Source of the DNA: Dolomedes plantarius
Lineage: Eukaryota > Arthropoda > Arachnida > Araneae > Dolomedidae
NCBI GenBank assembly: GCA_907164885.2
Contig: OU015493.1
Span: 57,486,302-57,550,301 of the forward strand
Direction: 5' to 3'
Length of the DNA: 64,000 nt
Both the position numbers and the translations under genes were made by a program. This document shows, piece by piece, positions 1-11,758 of this stretch. Numbering within the stretch: position 1 is the first letter of the stretch; every line of letters starts with the position of its first letter. The notes under the pieces are model-generated. The model searched no databases. It had not been told where the DNA came from and saw only the letters and a list, made by a program, of their open reading frames with translations.

Positions 1-1346
1 GGATATAATTATTTATTAAGAATCGGGAAAAACTCGACCCGCCTTTGAATAAATTATTAAGAATCGGGATTGACCCCCCAAAAAAATCCCGCCTCTAGAT
101 AAAAAAAAACCCACGAATGAACGCTCTTTTGAGTGGGACAAATCTTTCCACGCCAATTTTGGTGTTCGGGAGCGAAATGTCGCCAAAATCTGGCGAAAAC
201 GGTCCTAATTCGGTACCACACCCACGATGTTATTATCTATTTTTATTGCAAATATCAATTGCATCTAAGAACAGGGAAAACAAAATTGTTGAAGGGTATT
301 CATTCTCGAGTTTTTGTTCGTGCTTCCACGTAACAGTCATGAATCTTTCGCTAGTAAAGCAGAAAAACAGATAAAGCGTTACAGAGCCCCATTAATTTTT
401 AATCTGAATTATTTTCTTCGATTAATTAAATCCTGAATACCATGTTCACTTGCAAGGCTTGCTCATACTACCCAAGACATCCGTGTGCTCATAAGACATC
501 TTAACGTTCTATCCTAAAATCACCTTAAAACTTACATATTTATATTAAATACAGTGTTATAAACAGTTGAGTGCGACCATAACTTCAAATCTTGGCTTGT
601 AATATGTTATTCTATGTCTTTTCATAAAAGAGAAATAGGAAAAGAAAGGCAATCTGACTCAGTTTTTGGAAAAAGTTAGCATAATTTCATCCATTAGGAA
701 AACTCCTCTTTTAATGAACTGTAGCTTAACAAAATATTCCATTTTCCATCCACCTAAACTATCCTTGCTTCTTCGTATTCTGATGGTACAATAATCTCAG
801 TAACACGAGCATACCTACTTTGGGTCACTGAAATTCATTGAACTTTCCAATAAAGCACCACGTTTAAAATAATGTTTTTTTTTTTTAATGCATTCATTTG
901 TTTCCTTTTCTTGTACATATTAAGGTAGTGCAAGTATATTTATGGTACAAGCAGTTAAAAAAATGTTTAAGTTAAAAATATTTAAAACTTTTTTATTGAA
1001 ATTTACTAATGCTTGATAGCCTGCAAATTGAATCGCTAGAAAAGAATAAATATCGATTAAAAGAACCATTTTGTTTTACAAATATAAGAACATTCATAAA
1101 AAAGGGTAGTAATTTTTGTCTACCCCTTTTGAAAATTAGAAAAAAAAAAGGCATAGGACTGTCCCAATTTGAAACACTGCCTAGGATAGTGTTTCGAATC
1201 GTGACCCCTTTTCTGTTTAAAGAGTATTCTGAGAGCTCTTGCTGCGATTTTATGAAAAGAAAATTTTAATAGGGTCAAGATGACGCATTAAAAGCATATT
1301 CTCAAGAATAAAAATTCAAACTAATGTTTGTTTGACATAAAATTAT
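1..1346. other. AT-rich intergenic DNA
   Basis: No convincing gene. Open frames here are short, overlap each other in different frames and show no recognisable domain. The only structure is a degenerate two-copy tandem repeat at the extreme left (listed separately) and homopolymer T and A runs. Confidence 0.5.
9..110. repeat. Degenerate two-unit tandem repeat
   Basis: Two units of about 50 bp, each containing ttattaagaatcggg followed by a pyrimidine-rich stretch and cccgcct, lie head to tail at about 9-56 and 57-110. The second unit carries C and A run expansions. It is probably the edge of a repeat that continues left of the window. Confidence 0.5.
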
Positions 1347-1721
1347 ACAATTAAATTAGGGCAAGGTGGCACAGTTGGCAAGAGCAACGGGCCAGTGATC
1401 TGAACGTCCCTGGTTCGATGCTCATCCTGCAAATCCACCACCATGTTCACTAATGGTGGCCGGTGCACGTAAAATATGTCGTGGATGCAATGTCTTCCAA
1501 GTCCTAAAATTTATTTCTGGAGGTGCGGGGTCAAGTGTTCCGGTCTCGTCCTTTGACTCGGTTCAAAATTTCGGGACCGGTCATTTAGCCAAGTCGGACT
1601 CCGACCCTCGTGGTGCTAATTCAAAACAGGAGCCACCCCTTTCAGCCCAATAGGACCTGGTGATTAGGACCTGGTGAATGGAACCTCCAACATGGTGGCA
1701 TTAGCAACAACAATTAAATTA
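1347..1721 (+). mobile_element. tRNA-derived SINE, family A, copy 1
   Basis: The body (about 1359-1709, 351 bp) starts with a tRNA-like head: an A-box-like tggcacagttgg and a B-box-like ggttcgatgc about 45 bp later. It continues into a non-tRNA body and ends in a CAA-rich tail. A perfect 12-bp direct repeat acaattaaatta flanks it at 1347-1358 and 1710-1721, the mark of LINE-assisted integration. A second copy of the family is at 19805-20234. The internal promoter implies RNA polymerase III transcription. No protein is encoded. Confidence 0.8.
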
Positions 1722-3497
1722 ATAACCAACAATTAAATTAATATTTTATGTAGAAAATAAAATATAAAGTTTTTATACATGAACACGGAGGGCTGTTAAA
1801 AAAAAAAAAAACTAGTTGGTACCCGTCAAAACATAACGGCTGGATAGTAAATAAATGTATTAATACACAAATTATACTCAACACATCATTTCCAAATGTT
1901 AAAAATTATGATATTAAGAATAGAGAAATGCACTTTGAAAAATTACCATTGCAAAATTACTCCAGCAAAAAGAAATATGGTTAGTCAACAGCGCGAAATA
2001 AACAATTTCTGTCAGGTTTGATTCTATATGTCACAAATATAATTAAAAATAAAAATGATAGAAAGGGAGCTAGAAAGATTTTTCGGATTAAACAAATTAA
2101 CGTGTTTATGGAGCTGCGTGCTTAGTGAGTACCTAAAGCAAGATTTAAACATGTCACTAAGCATGCGGCGAAAAAAAAAGTGTGTTTATTCCATCTCGTG
2201 CTAAGTGAGTATATAAAGCCAGATTTAAACATGTCACTGAGCATGCGCAGAAAGCAAATTTTAACTGTAAATTATCACTAATTCATAGAATTTGCCGTTG
2301 TAAAAAGCAAATTTGACAAATCTACAGATTACAATCTTTCATTTAATACCAAATTAAATAAATTGAGGCAGTAGTTTTTTCTCATGGACTGCCCAAAAAA
2401 TCGGCTTAGGAACTTAAATGCATCCACAAAATTTAAAGCATAAGCAAAGAGAACCTTTCATCACTTCCTTTTCTTTGTAAGTTTTACAACGCCTTGTTGA
2501 ATATTCCCTTGTAGATCAGTATTGTTGAAATACATCGTATTCCAATGTCCCATAAAAATAAGAGCAACGGAAAAATAAAGTCTGCAACTTCCAAGAAAAC
2601 TCTTTATTAAAACATTTTATTTAATTTCCTACATGAAATCGAGATACTCAGGTTAACCTCTATGAATACAAACTGCTTTAATCTGACCCTGGCGACAGAG
2701 TCACAAATGATGGGTTCGTCACCATAGTTTGTGGGATGAAATACGTACTCTTTCTATCAAAATGGTTTTTGTTTTTGTTTTTCAAGAATATTTTCATAGA
2801 TTCGGGTTAGCTGTTAGTTTTAAGTGGTCATTTTTCGACAATTAATTGTTTGTTTGATAGGTATTAAATATTTTAAAAAAATCGGACTGGGAGATGATAG
2901 AACTGTGTAAGTTGACTAAGTTCTAAGGGTTGTACAGTAAAGGTGAACCAAAAGGTTTAATTTTCAGTTTAGAATTATTTCCCTGGGGTAGACATTATTC
3001 TCCAGATGTTAACGAAAATACAACCAAGATCGGCGGTAAAAGACGCAAAATTACGCGGGATTTTCTATTGTGATAAAAATAATTAATTACATTTTCAATC
3101 GCCAGATCATATTATAACAAAGAAATGATAGGTATAAAAGGTATTAGGGCCATAGTTAAAATGCATATGCCTGTGGGAATAATAGCTAGAGCTGCAGCCT
3201 CTTTTATTGTTGCCACTTTTCAACATTATAAATTCCTCCTGTAGCGCCATCTGGTGGCCAGGAATGTAATTCAAGATTGCAAACCTTTTCCAACTTTGCA
3301 ATAATAAATAAAGGAATCGTAAAAATATTTCAGAGAAATATTGAAATCTTTTCTTTTACGGAAATTTTGGATCTCCGCATGTCTATTATGCAAAGAACAT
3401 AATATTTTACCCGCTAATTTACTCAAAAATTTACAGTGGGGAGTGTTAACTATACTTGCAAGCGGCAATATTAAATATGGTATGTTTCTTACGATAT
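1722..3497. other. Intergenic DNA without a recognisable gene
   Basis: AT-rich sequence with an A13 run near 1798 and the tandem duplication at 2103-2262. Reading both strands I see no domain, splice-bounded exon or RNA gene. Confidence 0.45.
2103..2262. repeat. Tandem duplication, about 80-bp unit
   Basis: Two adjacent units share gtgtttat, gtgagta, a block agatttaaacatgtcact and agcatgcg. They lie at about 2103-2178 and 2182-2262 and differ by scattered substitutions and an A9 run between them. The shared block is long enough to exclude chance. Function unknown. Confidence 0.65.
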
Positions 3498-3985
3498 CTG
3501 ATTAATAGGGATACGTAATTTTCGTATTTACGAAATAGATGCGAATAAATGCGAAATTTGCCGATATCAGCGAATAAATGCGAAAATGATTTTTTCACTA
3601 CTTTTCGGTGAAAACTCGGTGATAAATGGCTTTTTAATTGAAATTAGGTAATAATAGTAATGCAATTTATTAACATAATTGCTTATTTAAGACCATCCAC
3701 GGTCTTTGACTGAGAGATCTCCGTCTCGAAATTTGCTTATTACTAATTGCTAAAGACTTAAGGAAGAGAATATGGAGACTACTACAATGTTAGTTTAAAC
3801 TAAGAATTTTGATACTTGCCTAACCAAGTAAGTACAATTGTGATTTTTTTAATAAATGCGAAATTTTTGAATTTATATACATAAATATTTATTTTTGCAA
3901 ATTAATGCGAAATTTTATATATTGTAAATTTTTTTTGCGAAATTTCGATATTTTTATTCGAAATTTACGCACCCCTGCCGATTAA
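3498..3985. mobile_element. Non-autonomous hAT-type DNA element
   Basis: The 472-bp element spans 3506-3977. Its right end reads, inward on the minus strand, caggggtgcgtaaatttcg and the left end is the related tagggatacgtaattttcg. The flanks carry an 8-bp target duplication with one mismatch: ctgattaa at 3498-3505 and ccgattaa at 3978-3985. CAGGGG-type ends and 8-bp duplications are typical of hAT. The interior is made of repeated gcgaaattt-like motifs and codes for nothing, so mobility would depend on a transposase elsewhere. Confidence 0.7.
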
Positions 3986-5202
3986 TAAAAGATAGGTTAA
4001 TTTGAATTTTTCTCAGCTTTTAACTCCGACGTTAAACTAAGAACCTCTCGACAAACTAAAAATTATACCGTCTCCATACCTCCTTTTACATACGTTGTAA
4101 AATTTCGGGGGCTCCATTCACGGTAATGACCGAACTCTTTTAAACTCAAATCCTTCCCCAATCCATCTCCGTCGGTCTTGTTATAAAAGAGGAGCCGGAC
4201 AAACAAACCAGCGGTCAGCTTTCGCCATCCATCGTCTCAAATTTCTGGATGAGAATTCACAACGACGGACTCCAAAACCGATGGAGAAGTTGAAAAAAAA
4301 AAAAAAAAAAACAGGAAAAAAAACCCCGAAACATCACAAGCCATTACCTTTTCACTACAAACAGGGTTTCAAACTTCATTGAAAAGTTTTCGCTCACACA
4401 CAAAATAATATTTTTCTGTCGTCAAAGGAGGAAAAACTTACTTATAATCTTTTGTAACGAGAGCCTCTCCGATAGAGGGACTGACTCTCTATATATGTGG
4501 ACTTTTTCTTTCTTCGAATTCTGTTTTCGGCGAGTTGTGGTGATCAAAAGTCTTGAGCTATGGGGGTAGAAAAAAAAAGCGTTCTCACACCTGTCTAAAA
4601 GGATATTTGGAGTAACAATTTTTGATCTTCGAGTATAGTTAGTTTTCGGAATGGTATATATATTTATAACACTGACGTGTGTCGCATTTCTTCGATTGGA
4701 TAGGCTTTAAGAAAATAACTCGGTGCTTTCTTTCTGACAAAAGCTTCGCGTTGTACTAAAGAATCGAAATGTGTGTTTTCGGCATCCTGACAGATAGGGC
4801 ATTTGGGAAATCCTTGGGCAACAACTTGAACTTTTTTACGAAATATCCAGATAATGTATGAATTAGGATTTAGGTAAAGGCATTAAACGTAATTAGCGAA
4901 ATTTCTGTGTCAAATTGACTCATGACTTACCGAATTTTTTTCCAATTTTCTGAGTTTAAATATGTTAGTGTGGGTTAATTCTGGGCTCATAAAAGCAACT
5001 TTACATTTTTCCTAGCAAAGATACCGTATATGCCGCATCAGCCGACGGCAAAATATTAAACGTTCTGTATTGATTTGAGCGAGCCTAAAGTATTTTCTTC
5101 ACCTTTGAAAAGTCGCGTTTTTTAAGTTAAAAATAATTCTTTTTAAATTTCGACTATATTGTATAACTAAACAAACACACTCACTACAATCTAATTCAAA
5201 TA
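3986..5202. other. Intergenic DNA with one arm of a diverged duplicate
   Basis: No gene recognised. An A18 run lies near 4291. The block around 4408-4615 has a diverged partner at about 8141-8310 (see the repeat entries). Confidence 0.45.
4408..4615. repeat. Diverged dispersed repeat, copy 1
   Basis: It shares ordered blocks with 8141-8310: aatatttttctgt, then aatcttttg-aac-agag-ctc, then gatcaaaag, then ctgtctaa. Spacing is similar but substitutions and small indels are many. Boundaries are approximate and the family is unknown. Confidence 0.4.
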
Positions 5203-5718
5203 CACCCATACCTCGCTTTAAGGCCTAGATACGTTCCGGAAAAGTTGGCCGTAAAGCGAAAAGCCGTATAGCGAATGAATTATTTTGATACAAACCCATA
5301 TACATTTAATTGGATCTGTTCCAATTTTTTATAAATAATGTAGTTCTTACTTCATAAAGCACTTTATTCTTTTTATTTCCTATAAAAATTCTTACATAAA
5401 AATAAAAGTGCAAAACAGTGTAATAATAAACAGATATTAAAAAATGAACACATATATAAAAAAACAAAAGAAATCACATGCACATATGTATACATATAAT
5501 AAAAAACATAAAATAAAATGTTTAAAAACTGTTTTAATCTGATAATGAACATTAACATGAAGAATCACTAATCTATAATATGTTGTCATCATTACTTTCC
5601 ACTGTTGTGGCTGTATAACGAAATATTGTGGGCCGTAAATCGAAAAAGTGCCATAATTAAAAAAGGCCGTTATAGTGAAATGCCGTTTAAAGAGCGGCCG
5701 TATAGCGAGGTATAGGTG
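5203..5718. mobile_element. TA-flanked TIR element, pogo/Tigger-like, non-coding
   Basis: Inverted ends cacccatacctcgcttta (left) and, read inward from the right, cacctatacctcgctata bound a 516-bp element. TA dinucleotides lie immediately outside both ends. The subterminal regions repeat gccgtaaagcg and gccgtatagcg motifs. TA duplication and cctcgctata-type ends recall pogo/Tigger families. There is no transposase reading frame, so this is a MITE-like derivative. Confidence 0.65.
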
Positions 5719-6502
5719 TATTTCCGCATTCCAGTTATGCCAGTTCATATGATTTTTTTACTTGTCCATAGGAATCTGCCCCCTCCCCCCTCCTCACTAA
5801 AGTTAATTATTTCACTTACGACAACTTAGCCATGAATAAGGATAAAAGGGGTAAAATCTATTCGAAAGGAAACGTCGAAAAGGCTATGTGATTAAGGTCT
5901 CGCAAAAAATTATCATTGTATGATCCCTTCAAAAGTTATATTGAGCTGGTCTCTAAGAGCAAAGAAATTAGAAAATTTTGCACGTAAACGCTTTACGAAG
6001 ACAAAATTAAATTGTTACGTTGTAGGAGCCGTTGTGTATGCAAACACACACACTTCGGGGTTTCATTTCTAAATATGTGTAAAAACCTCGGAAAGTGTCT
6101 TGAAAAGGATTGAAACACAATTAAAAAGAACTCCCGAAACGTGTTGTCACTTTGACATATTATGATTTTGAAACAGCTCCTGTTTAGTTAAGGTCTTTGA
6201 TTATATATTCAACCGAAAATAAACACCTAACAAATATGTTATGAGGTTTGAGAGTATCATAATTTTTGAAAAAGGATTTGACGTGCATACGAATTTATAT
6301 ACTACACGAAAAAATGAGGCACAATTCATAATGATGTTGTAGTTTTAAAATTTTCTTTGATATGCAGTTGTTTTTAAATACAAAATACAAGCAGTCACCA
6401 ATAGTAAATAATAATAGGGAAAAAGAAACTCACGTTAAAAGATTCACTATGAATTAGTAATAAAACACTTTTTTTTTTTCCGAATTCCAAAAGCCGATGC
6501 TC
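5719..6502. other. Intergenic DNA, nothing recognised
   Basis: Mostly AT-rich with no open frame of note, no obvious repeat with another part of the window and no RNA gene. Confidence 0.4.
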
Positions 6503-6701
6503 CGTTCTTCATCGGTTTGGTTTGGAGCGCTACGGTGAATTTTTGCTACACGAGAGCTAATTAGACCGGGACCTACGGCTTAAAGCCGATTCCAAACGGC
6601 TACAAACGTCCATGTCAAGATTGGGATTCGAACCCACAGACTCTGGTACCGAAGGCCAGGGCACTAGCCATTAGGCCATCATCCGGATCGTTCTTCCTCG
6701 G
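6503..6701 (-). mobile_element. tRNA-derived SINE, family B, copy 1
   Basis: On the minus strand the 173-bp body (6516-6688) begins atccggatgatggcctaatg, an A-box-like head, followed by a strong B box gggttcgaatccc and a short unique body. Direct repeats cgttcttcatcgg (6503-6515) and cgttcttcctcgg (6689-6701) flank it with one mismatch. A related copy is at 38994-39164. It could be mistaken for a tRNA gene, but the acceptor arm does not close and the sequence continues past the T arm into a shared SINE body. Confidence 0.75.
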
Positions 6702-9470
6702 AAGGTGAGAAACAGCTGGTTATGTTCTATAGGTGCTCATATGTTTAGGCTACTGAAAAGGGAGTTTTTCTTCTGGTGTTTAAAATCAGTAATGCAATTT
6801 TCATACAATTCTGGGCTCATAACGTTATTTCTGCTCGTACGCGTACGGCGGCTGATAATTTAATAAAACTGGGAGAAAATAGGGTCAACCTCTCCTCTCT
6901 CCGGAGCTGAAAAATCCACTTTAAAAAAGATTATTTCCAGTGTCGCAGACCTAGAAACGGGAATTTTCCCCGCCTCCCTCAAGAAAAGGGAAAATCCGCT
7001 TTAGGAAGGCATTCTGCTGACGACGAAGGCTGTTGTTACATGAACATTTCCGTCTCCATAGTAACTTTTTCATAGACTTTTTCAGTAAATGCTAATTATT
7101 TTCAACCATAAATATTTGTCAAGTGCTTTTGAATCTGTATTCATTGCAATGGTCTAATGCCGTTTATAAAGTTTCATCTACAAATGGTTAATGGCATTTG
7201 GACAAGAAAGCGAACTCGGGATATCTAACATCGAGGTCGGTAATATTATTAATAAAATGATATCGCCAATGATGAGCAATCCTCTCGTTTTTCAAATCCC
7301 GTTACTTTCAACTCATTCGCAGTTCCATCCGTAATTTGACGACGCTGCGAATCATTGGATTGGTATGATGTATTTAAATATCCACGACACATGGTCGAGC
7401 TGCGTGGCCGCAATTCGGCATCCCCAGAGTCCCTACCCTGACCCCGATTTTTGAATCTCCAATTGAATCTTTCTGTTCTCAGCATAGGTAGGTGAAAGAA
7501 TACGCTCACGAGGAACCAAGACATTTCTGACCAGATTTTTGGGTGGGTGGTAAGCGACCTCTCACTGCTCCGTCACTGCTGACATTACATGAGTGGTTCG
7601 GAGTTTGTTTGTTTTTTCATTTCACTAGCACAGGGAACAATCCTTGAATTAGTTTTGAATTTCGAGTTCGTTTTCATTTGAAGACTTTTCTTGACTTGCA
7701 ATTTCTATGTCGCGTTCATCTCCTATTAGGATCATACAAGTTATCATGCAATTTATTTCCTTCTATGACCGAGGATCGGTCATATTAAGAACCCTCCCTC
7801 CTCCCTCCCCGGTCCTTGAAAAAAATCTTCCTTCACAAAATACATAGTAAACCTCGTGAGACTAGTCACAATTGCAAATATATACACCTCCAGCTTATCC
7901 ATCAACCTTGGTACCTTACGTTTCACCTTGTTAAAGGCTCCTCAGCAAGGCATTGGCTGATAAGTATGTTAGAGGGAAAATAATTCCTTATTTCGAAATT
8001 TCCCTAAATTTTAACTGATGACTGACTTATTCTATTCCTTGTTTTATATTTTTTAACCATAAATATCCCACGGCTTTCGCAACTCGTAACAAAGCCTTTC
8101 TAGCACCCAAAACGAAGACCAGAGAGTAACATTTTCAGGGAATATTTTTCTGTTTTCAAAAGTACAAACTCTCTTTCAATCTTTTGAAACAAGAGTCTCC
8201 GATTAACGTTAAAGAGAGACTCCTTTTCCCGAGGACAACCCTCTTTAGCGTAAAGAGTCGTTGATCAAAAGCAGAGAGGAAGAAAGATGTCATCGCGTAT
8301 CTGTCTAAGAAAACTTGTGCTGCCGAGTCACTGATGTTTACAAGTAAGGGTTTGCTTTTCAGTGAGTTAATGTTTGCACAAGGGGGTAGAGGTAGTGATA
8401 AAGCACTGTAAGGTTCTCAGATCCTTCTCGACTGTGAAGGATATATTTTTTTTCTTCTTGTCTTCTTTGCAAAAGAGTCGTAGAAAGTACAATGATATCT
8501 GAGGAAAAAAAATTCCTCAAAAATGTTAAAATAATTTTAATATGTTAACAAGCTTAATGGTTCCGGTGTCAAAAATATCGAAAATTCCCAATGTCACTCA
8601 AAATATCGCTTTGTAATTTCCGCTTTCTGAATGGGCAGATTCAAAAGATCAAGTATTTTCAGCAGTTAGCTTTTTATATTTCAAAAATAAACTTTAGTGT
8701 AATGATAGGCAAATGTTTGTCTGGACGAAGAATAGCGTTTATTTTTCTTTAAAGCTATTTCATTTATTTATGATGCTATTGTAACAATTTAACTATACCA
8801 GAGCCTGGCCTTTTAAAAATAAATCGGAATATTCCATCATTTCACAATGAATATTTCTCTTGGCTTGAGCTATGTATAAGTTATATCTTTGGGATGTATT
8901 AATATCCGATTTAATATTTAACACTTGATTCTCGAGTGTAGATCACCATTCTCACAAATTCGAAGTCTGCTTTTCATCTGTAGCAAGCGTTTAAAAGCCC
9001 TCGCACAAAGGAAAGTAGCATGAAAAAAAAATACTGTTAGATTTTTGTTTTAGGTTAATTATAGGTAAACATTTTTTGTCAACAACCAAGAATAAAAGTT
9101 TTGTTGTTTAAATATATGTTTATCACCGACAGATATAAGTTATACTTAGAGGAATTTAGTCACTATTCAAAGTTATCATGCCGTAGCTATATGGGTAAAC
9201 AACACAGTCCATTTTAAATATGTGAATTTTTTGTTACTATGCCCATACGTTAAATTTAAGGGAAAAAAAGTATCCAGGCTTATTCTATAAACCAGACAAA
9301 TGCAAAAAAACTGTTTCTGTTCAGAATTACTACAGTTAATCCTGGTCACCCATATTAAATTTTTTTAAAAACATATCAAGTCATTTATTTAACTTGACAG
9401 CAACTCATTAAACGGATATTAGTATTCACATAATGATAAAGTATAATATTATTTTAATGACCGTAACAAA
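6702..9470. other. Intergenic DNA, nothing clearly genic
   Basis: The longest open frame in the GC-richer part (7249-7524, minus) has no recognisable domain. Pyrimidine-rich blocks occur near 7790-7830. The 8141-8310 block is a diverged duplicate of 4408-4615. I see no exon, RNA gene or clear transposon end. Confidence 0.4.
8141..8310. repeat. Diverged dispersed repeat, copy 2
   Basis: Partner of 4408-4615, with the same order of short conserved blocks beginning aatatttttctgt and ending ctgtctaa. The two copies are too diverged for boundaries to be set by eye. Confidence 0.4.
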
Positions 9471-9735
9471 CAGTGGTACCTCTGTAATCGTCTTAAATTG
9501 GGTCCAGAAGGCATGACGAGTACCAAAAACGATGAGCAAATTTTTCCCGTAAGGAGTAATGTAAATCGAATTAATTCGTTCCTGTAAACCAGAAATTTCA
9601 TATTTTACTGGGCAGTATATAAACTGATGAGGTTTTTTCTTTATGACAAAATCTTTAAACTAGACAGACATAACTTAAAACAATAATTATATAAAACAAT
9701 AATTAGATAAAATAAAATTTTTCTTTACTCAACCA
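9471..9735. mobile_element. Truncated end of a Tigger-like TIR element
   Basis: It begins cagtggtacctctgtaatcg and continues with atgacgagtaccaaaa and aatcgaattaattcgttcc. The end resembles that of the element at 12268-13139 (cagtggtgccttgacttacg, aattcgttcc). No matching right terminus was found downstream, so this is an incomplete copy. The right limit is approximate. Confidence 0.45.
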
Positions 9736-10332
9736 GTACTGAAAGGAATTGATGGCCTAATGGGACAGTATTAAAGTAGAAGAGGGTTATTGCTGGAAAG
9801 GGGAGTCCATGACTGGCTTTAAACCTTTCGCTGCTCTCAGCACTCGCTCCAGGCTTGTCCTGTAACAGTTCGACATGCATTTATTTTGACTTCTCGTAAA
9901 TTATTGCCCCGAATATGCTATCACCTGCCAACCGTTTCTAATTAATCAAAATATGCAACAATTTCTTCATTTTTTTTCCTAATATGTGTCACCTTTGCTT
10001 GATCGCGGCCTTCACACTTCTAGCAACACTGACTCCTTTGATAGATTTTTTATTTTTCATTATCGAAGAGATCGTTGCTCTAGGCATTTTTTAGCTTTGT
10101 ATAAAAATGCCTCTCGTTGCACTGTATACAGTGCAGCGAGATCAGAGACGTGGCTACCATGCTCATACTTAGCAGTTATCTCTTTTTTTTTTCTGTTCTA
10201 TCGTGATTCTCATAATTTTTCTTTTAATACTGAGAGATATCACTAAACTTCCTCAAACTCATGATAGCTTGTAAGGAAAAAATATAAGCATCAAATGAAA
10301 AAAGCACAAGAAAGGCGGAACGGTGAGATATG
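9736..10332. other. Intergenic DNA, nothing recognised
   Basis: AT-rich with short T runs. The open frame at 9986-10246 shows no domain and no composition unlike its surroundings. Confidence 0.35.
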
Positions 10333-10334
10333 TA

Positions 10335-11096
10335 CTGTCCGACCACAGTACGAAGAACCACGGTTGGCATAGTGCCAAGACGATTCTATTCACGCTGTAG
10401 GTAAGGCTGCTGAGGAAGGAGGGGGAAAAGTCTCGTAGTGTCTCGACATTCTTTAGAATCGGTTACTAACTGCGCTTGCTTGCTTTTTCTTCGTCTGTTA
10501 TTTTGATTATTATATTAAATTACTGGATCCTTTACCCAACAAAACTGCTCGGAATAAGCCGTTCCGTAGTGATTGTAAACGTATAAATACACAATGTAAT
10601 TAAATTGTGTGATAAAGAAGCACTAGAAGGAAATGTTATTGTTCCACTTTCGCAATCCCTAAAGAGAGCTAATGAAATGACCGGGATATCAATGTCCAGT
10701 GTAAAAAGAATACGCAGAGAAGCAAAGGGTGAAGAAACTCCAAAATTTGAATCTCCGAGGAAACGTCAGAAAAAAAGAACCATCGAAAACGCAGCTTTAG
10801 ATAATTTTGATTTTGATGTAATTCGAAAATATCCACTCCTATAACACTCCTATTTTTTTAAATAGATTTGCTTCTTTCTTTTTATTATTTTGAAATTATT
10901 ATTCACATATTCTATCAAAAATAAGATTTTTAAAAATAACTATAAAATTGCGAACAAAAAGCAGTCTGAAATACATTCCGTATTTCATAAGCAAACACAT
11001 CCGAAAATATGACGTTTTCCCCTATTTTCTAAGTAGACTAGCTTTTCTCGCGCATGCGTAACAGCTTCCAGGGACCTTGCTTCCGTGGTCGGACAG
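10335..11096 (+). mobile_element. Internally deleted TA-flanked DNA transposon
   Basis: Terminal inverted repeats ctgtccgaccacag (left) and, from the right end inward, ctgtccgaccacgg bound a 762-bp element with TA on each side (10333-10334, 11097-11098). The interior holds the N-terminal part of a transposase (10608-10844) but no catalytic domain, so it is a deletion derivative that kept coding sequence. The TA duplication points to the IS630-Tc1-mariner group or a relative. Confidence 0.65.
10608..10844 (+). pseudogene. N-terminal transposase fragment with helix-turn-helix
   Basis: About 78 residues. The segment around PLSQSLKRANEMTGISMSSV and VKRIRREA has the pattern of a helix-turn-helix DNA-binding domain. 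It is followed by a basic RKRQKKR stretch and an acidic DNFDFD motif. I recall this order from the start of repetitive arthropod transposase-like proteins in which a DDE domain should follow. Here the frame ends at IRKYPLL and about 250 bp later the element ends. There is no upstream ATG in frame, so translation is doubtful. Because it lies inside a TIR-bounded element, a transposon origin is much more likely than a host regulator. Confidence 0.55.
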
Positions 11097-11235
11097 TATT
11101 TCTCCATACAGAGCGTAAACTACTATGAGAATAGTTAGACAATCTTTCTTTTCTTAAGGAAAGACAGGCGCGGGGGACACCGTCTTGTCTCATACATGTT
11201 TTAGCATGTGCGACGTGTACCGAGCAAACGTCGAG

Positions 11236-11434
11236 TATAGAGGCTGTGGCGTAGCAGGGGGGGGGGGGCAAGGGGTCTATCTTGCCCCGGGCGCCATTCC
11301 CAGAGGGGTGCCAAATGGTCCTTTTCACTAATTCTATATATTATATTACTATATGTTTTTTGGAAGGGGAGGGGGCGCCAAAAAGGTATCATGCTCCGGG
11401 CGCCAGTTATGCTCGCTACGTCACTGTACAGAAG
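11236..11434. mobile_element. Short hAT-like MITE
   Basis: The element (11244-11426, 183 bp) has ends ctgtggcgtagc and, from the right inward, cagtgacgtagc. Imperfect 8-bp flanks tatagagg (11236-11243) and tacagaag (11427-11434) agree at 6 of 8 positions, as in an old hAT target duplication. The interior has a G12 run and two gggcgcca blocks arranged in opposite orientation. Confidence 0.6.
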
Positions 11435-11440
11435 CATTTT

Positions 11441-11621
11441 TTAACGTAGGATTACATTCCTCAATAACGGTCCTCCGGAAAGCAAAATTTCAGCGTTGTC
11501 GCGAGTTATAATTTTGGCAGCGCACCAGACCCAGTAGCAGTAGAACAGTTAAACAGAAAAGTACCAAAATGCGTTAGAAAAAAAAAAAAGTAGTAGGCAA
11601 CGATCAGTAATCCTACGTTAA
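11441..11621. mobile_element. TTAA-flanked MITE, copy 1
   Basis: Ends ttaacgtaggattac and gtaatcctacgttaa are perfect 15-bp inverted repeats that include TTAA at both tips, as expected for piggyBac-type target duplication. The interior (ataacggtcctcc, cgcgagttataa, gtaccaaaatgcgtta) is shared with 14726-14865 and 20909-21186. A short A tract sits where the other two copies carry a (TA)n microsatellite. It does not code. Assignment to piggyBac rests only on TTAA; the CGTAGG tip is not a standard piggyBac end. Confidence 0.6.
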
Positions 11622-11758
11622 TATGCCGTGGCAGTTTCGTTAGAAGTGACTACCTGAAATATTTTCTTCTTTTGTCGTCGAAATGAGAAGAGCACCGAAG
11701 AAATTTTTTCTTGTCGAACTGGGACGAACAGAGGAGTAGTGAGGTACGTCTGTATATA

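Noticed and set aside
117..374. 85-codon open frame near the left edge
   Set aside because: No domain, overlapping alternative frames, composition like the surroundings.
6600..6690. Apparent tRNA gene on the minus strand with a perfect B box
   Set aside because: Acceptor stem does not pair, sequence continues into a SINE body, and target duplications flank the whole unit.
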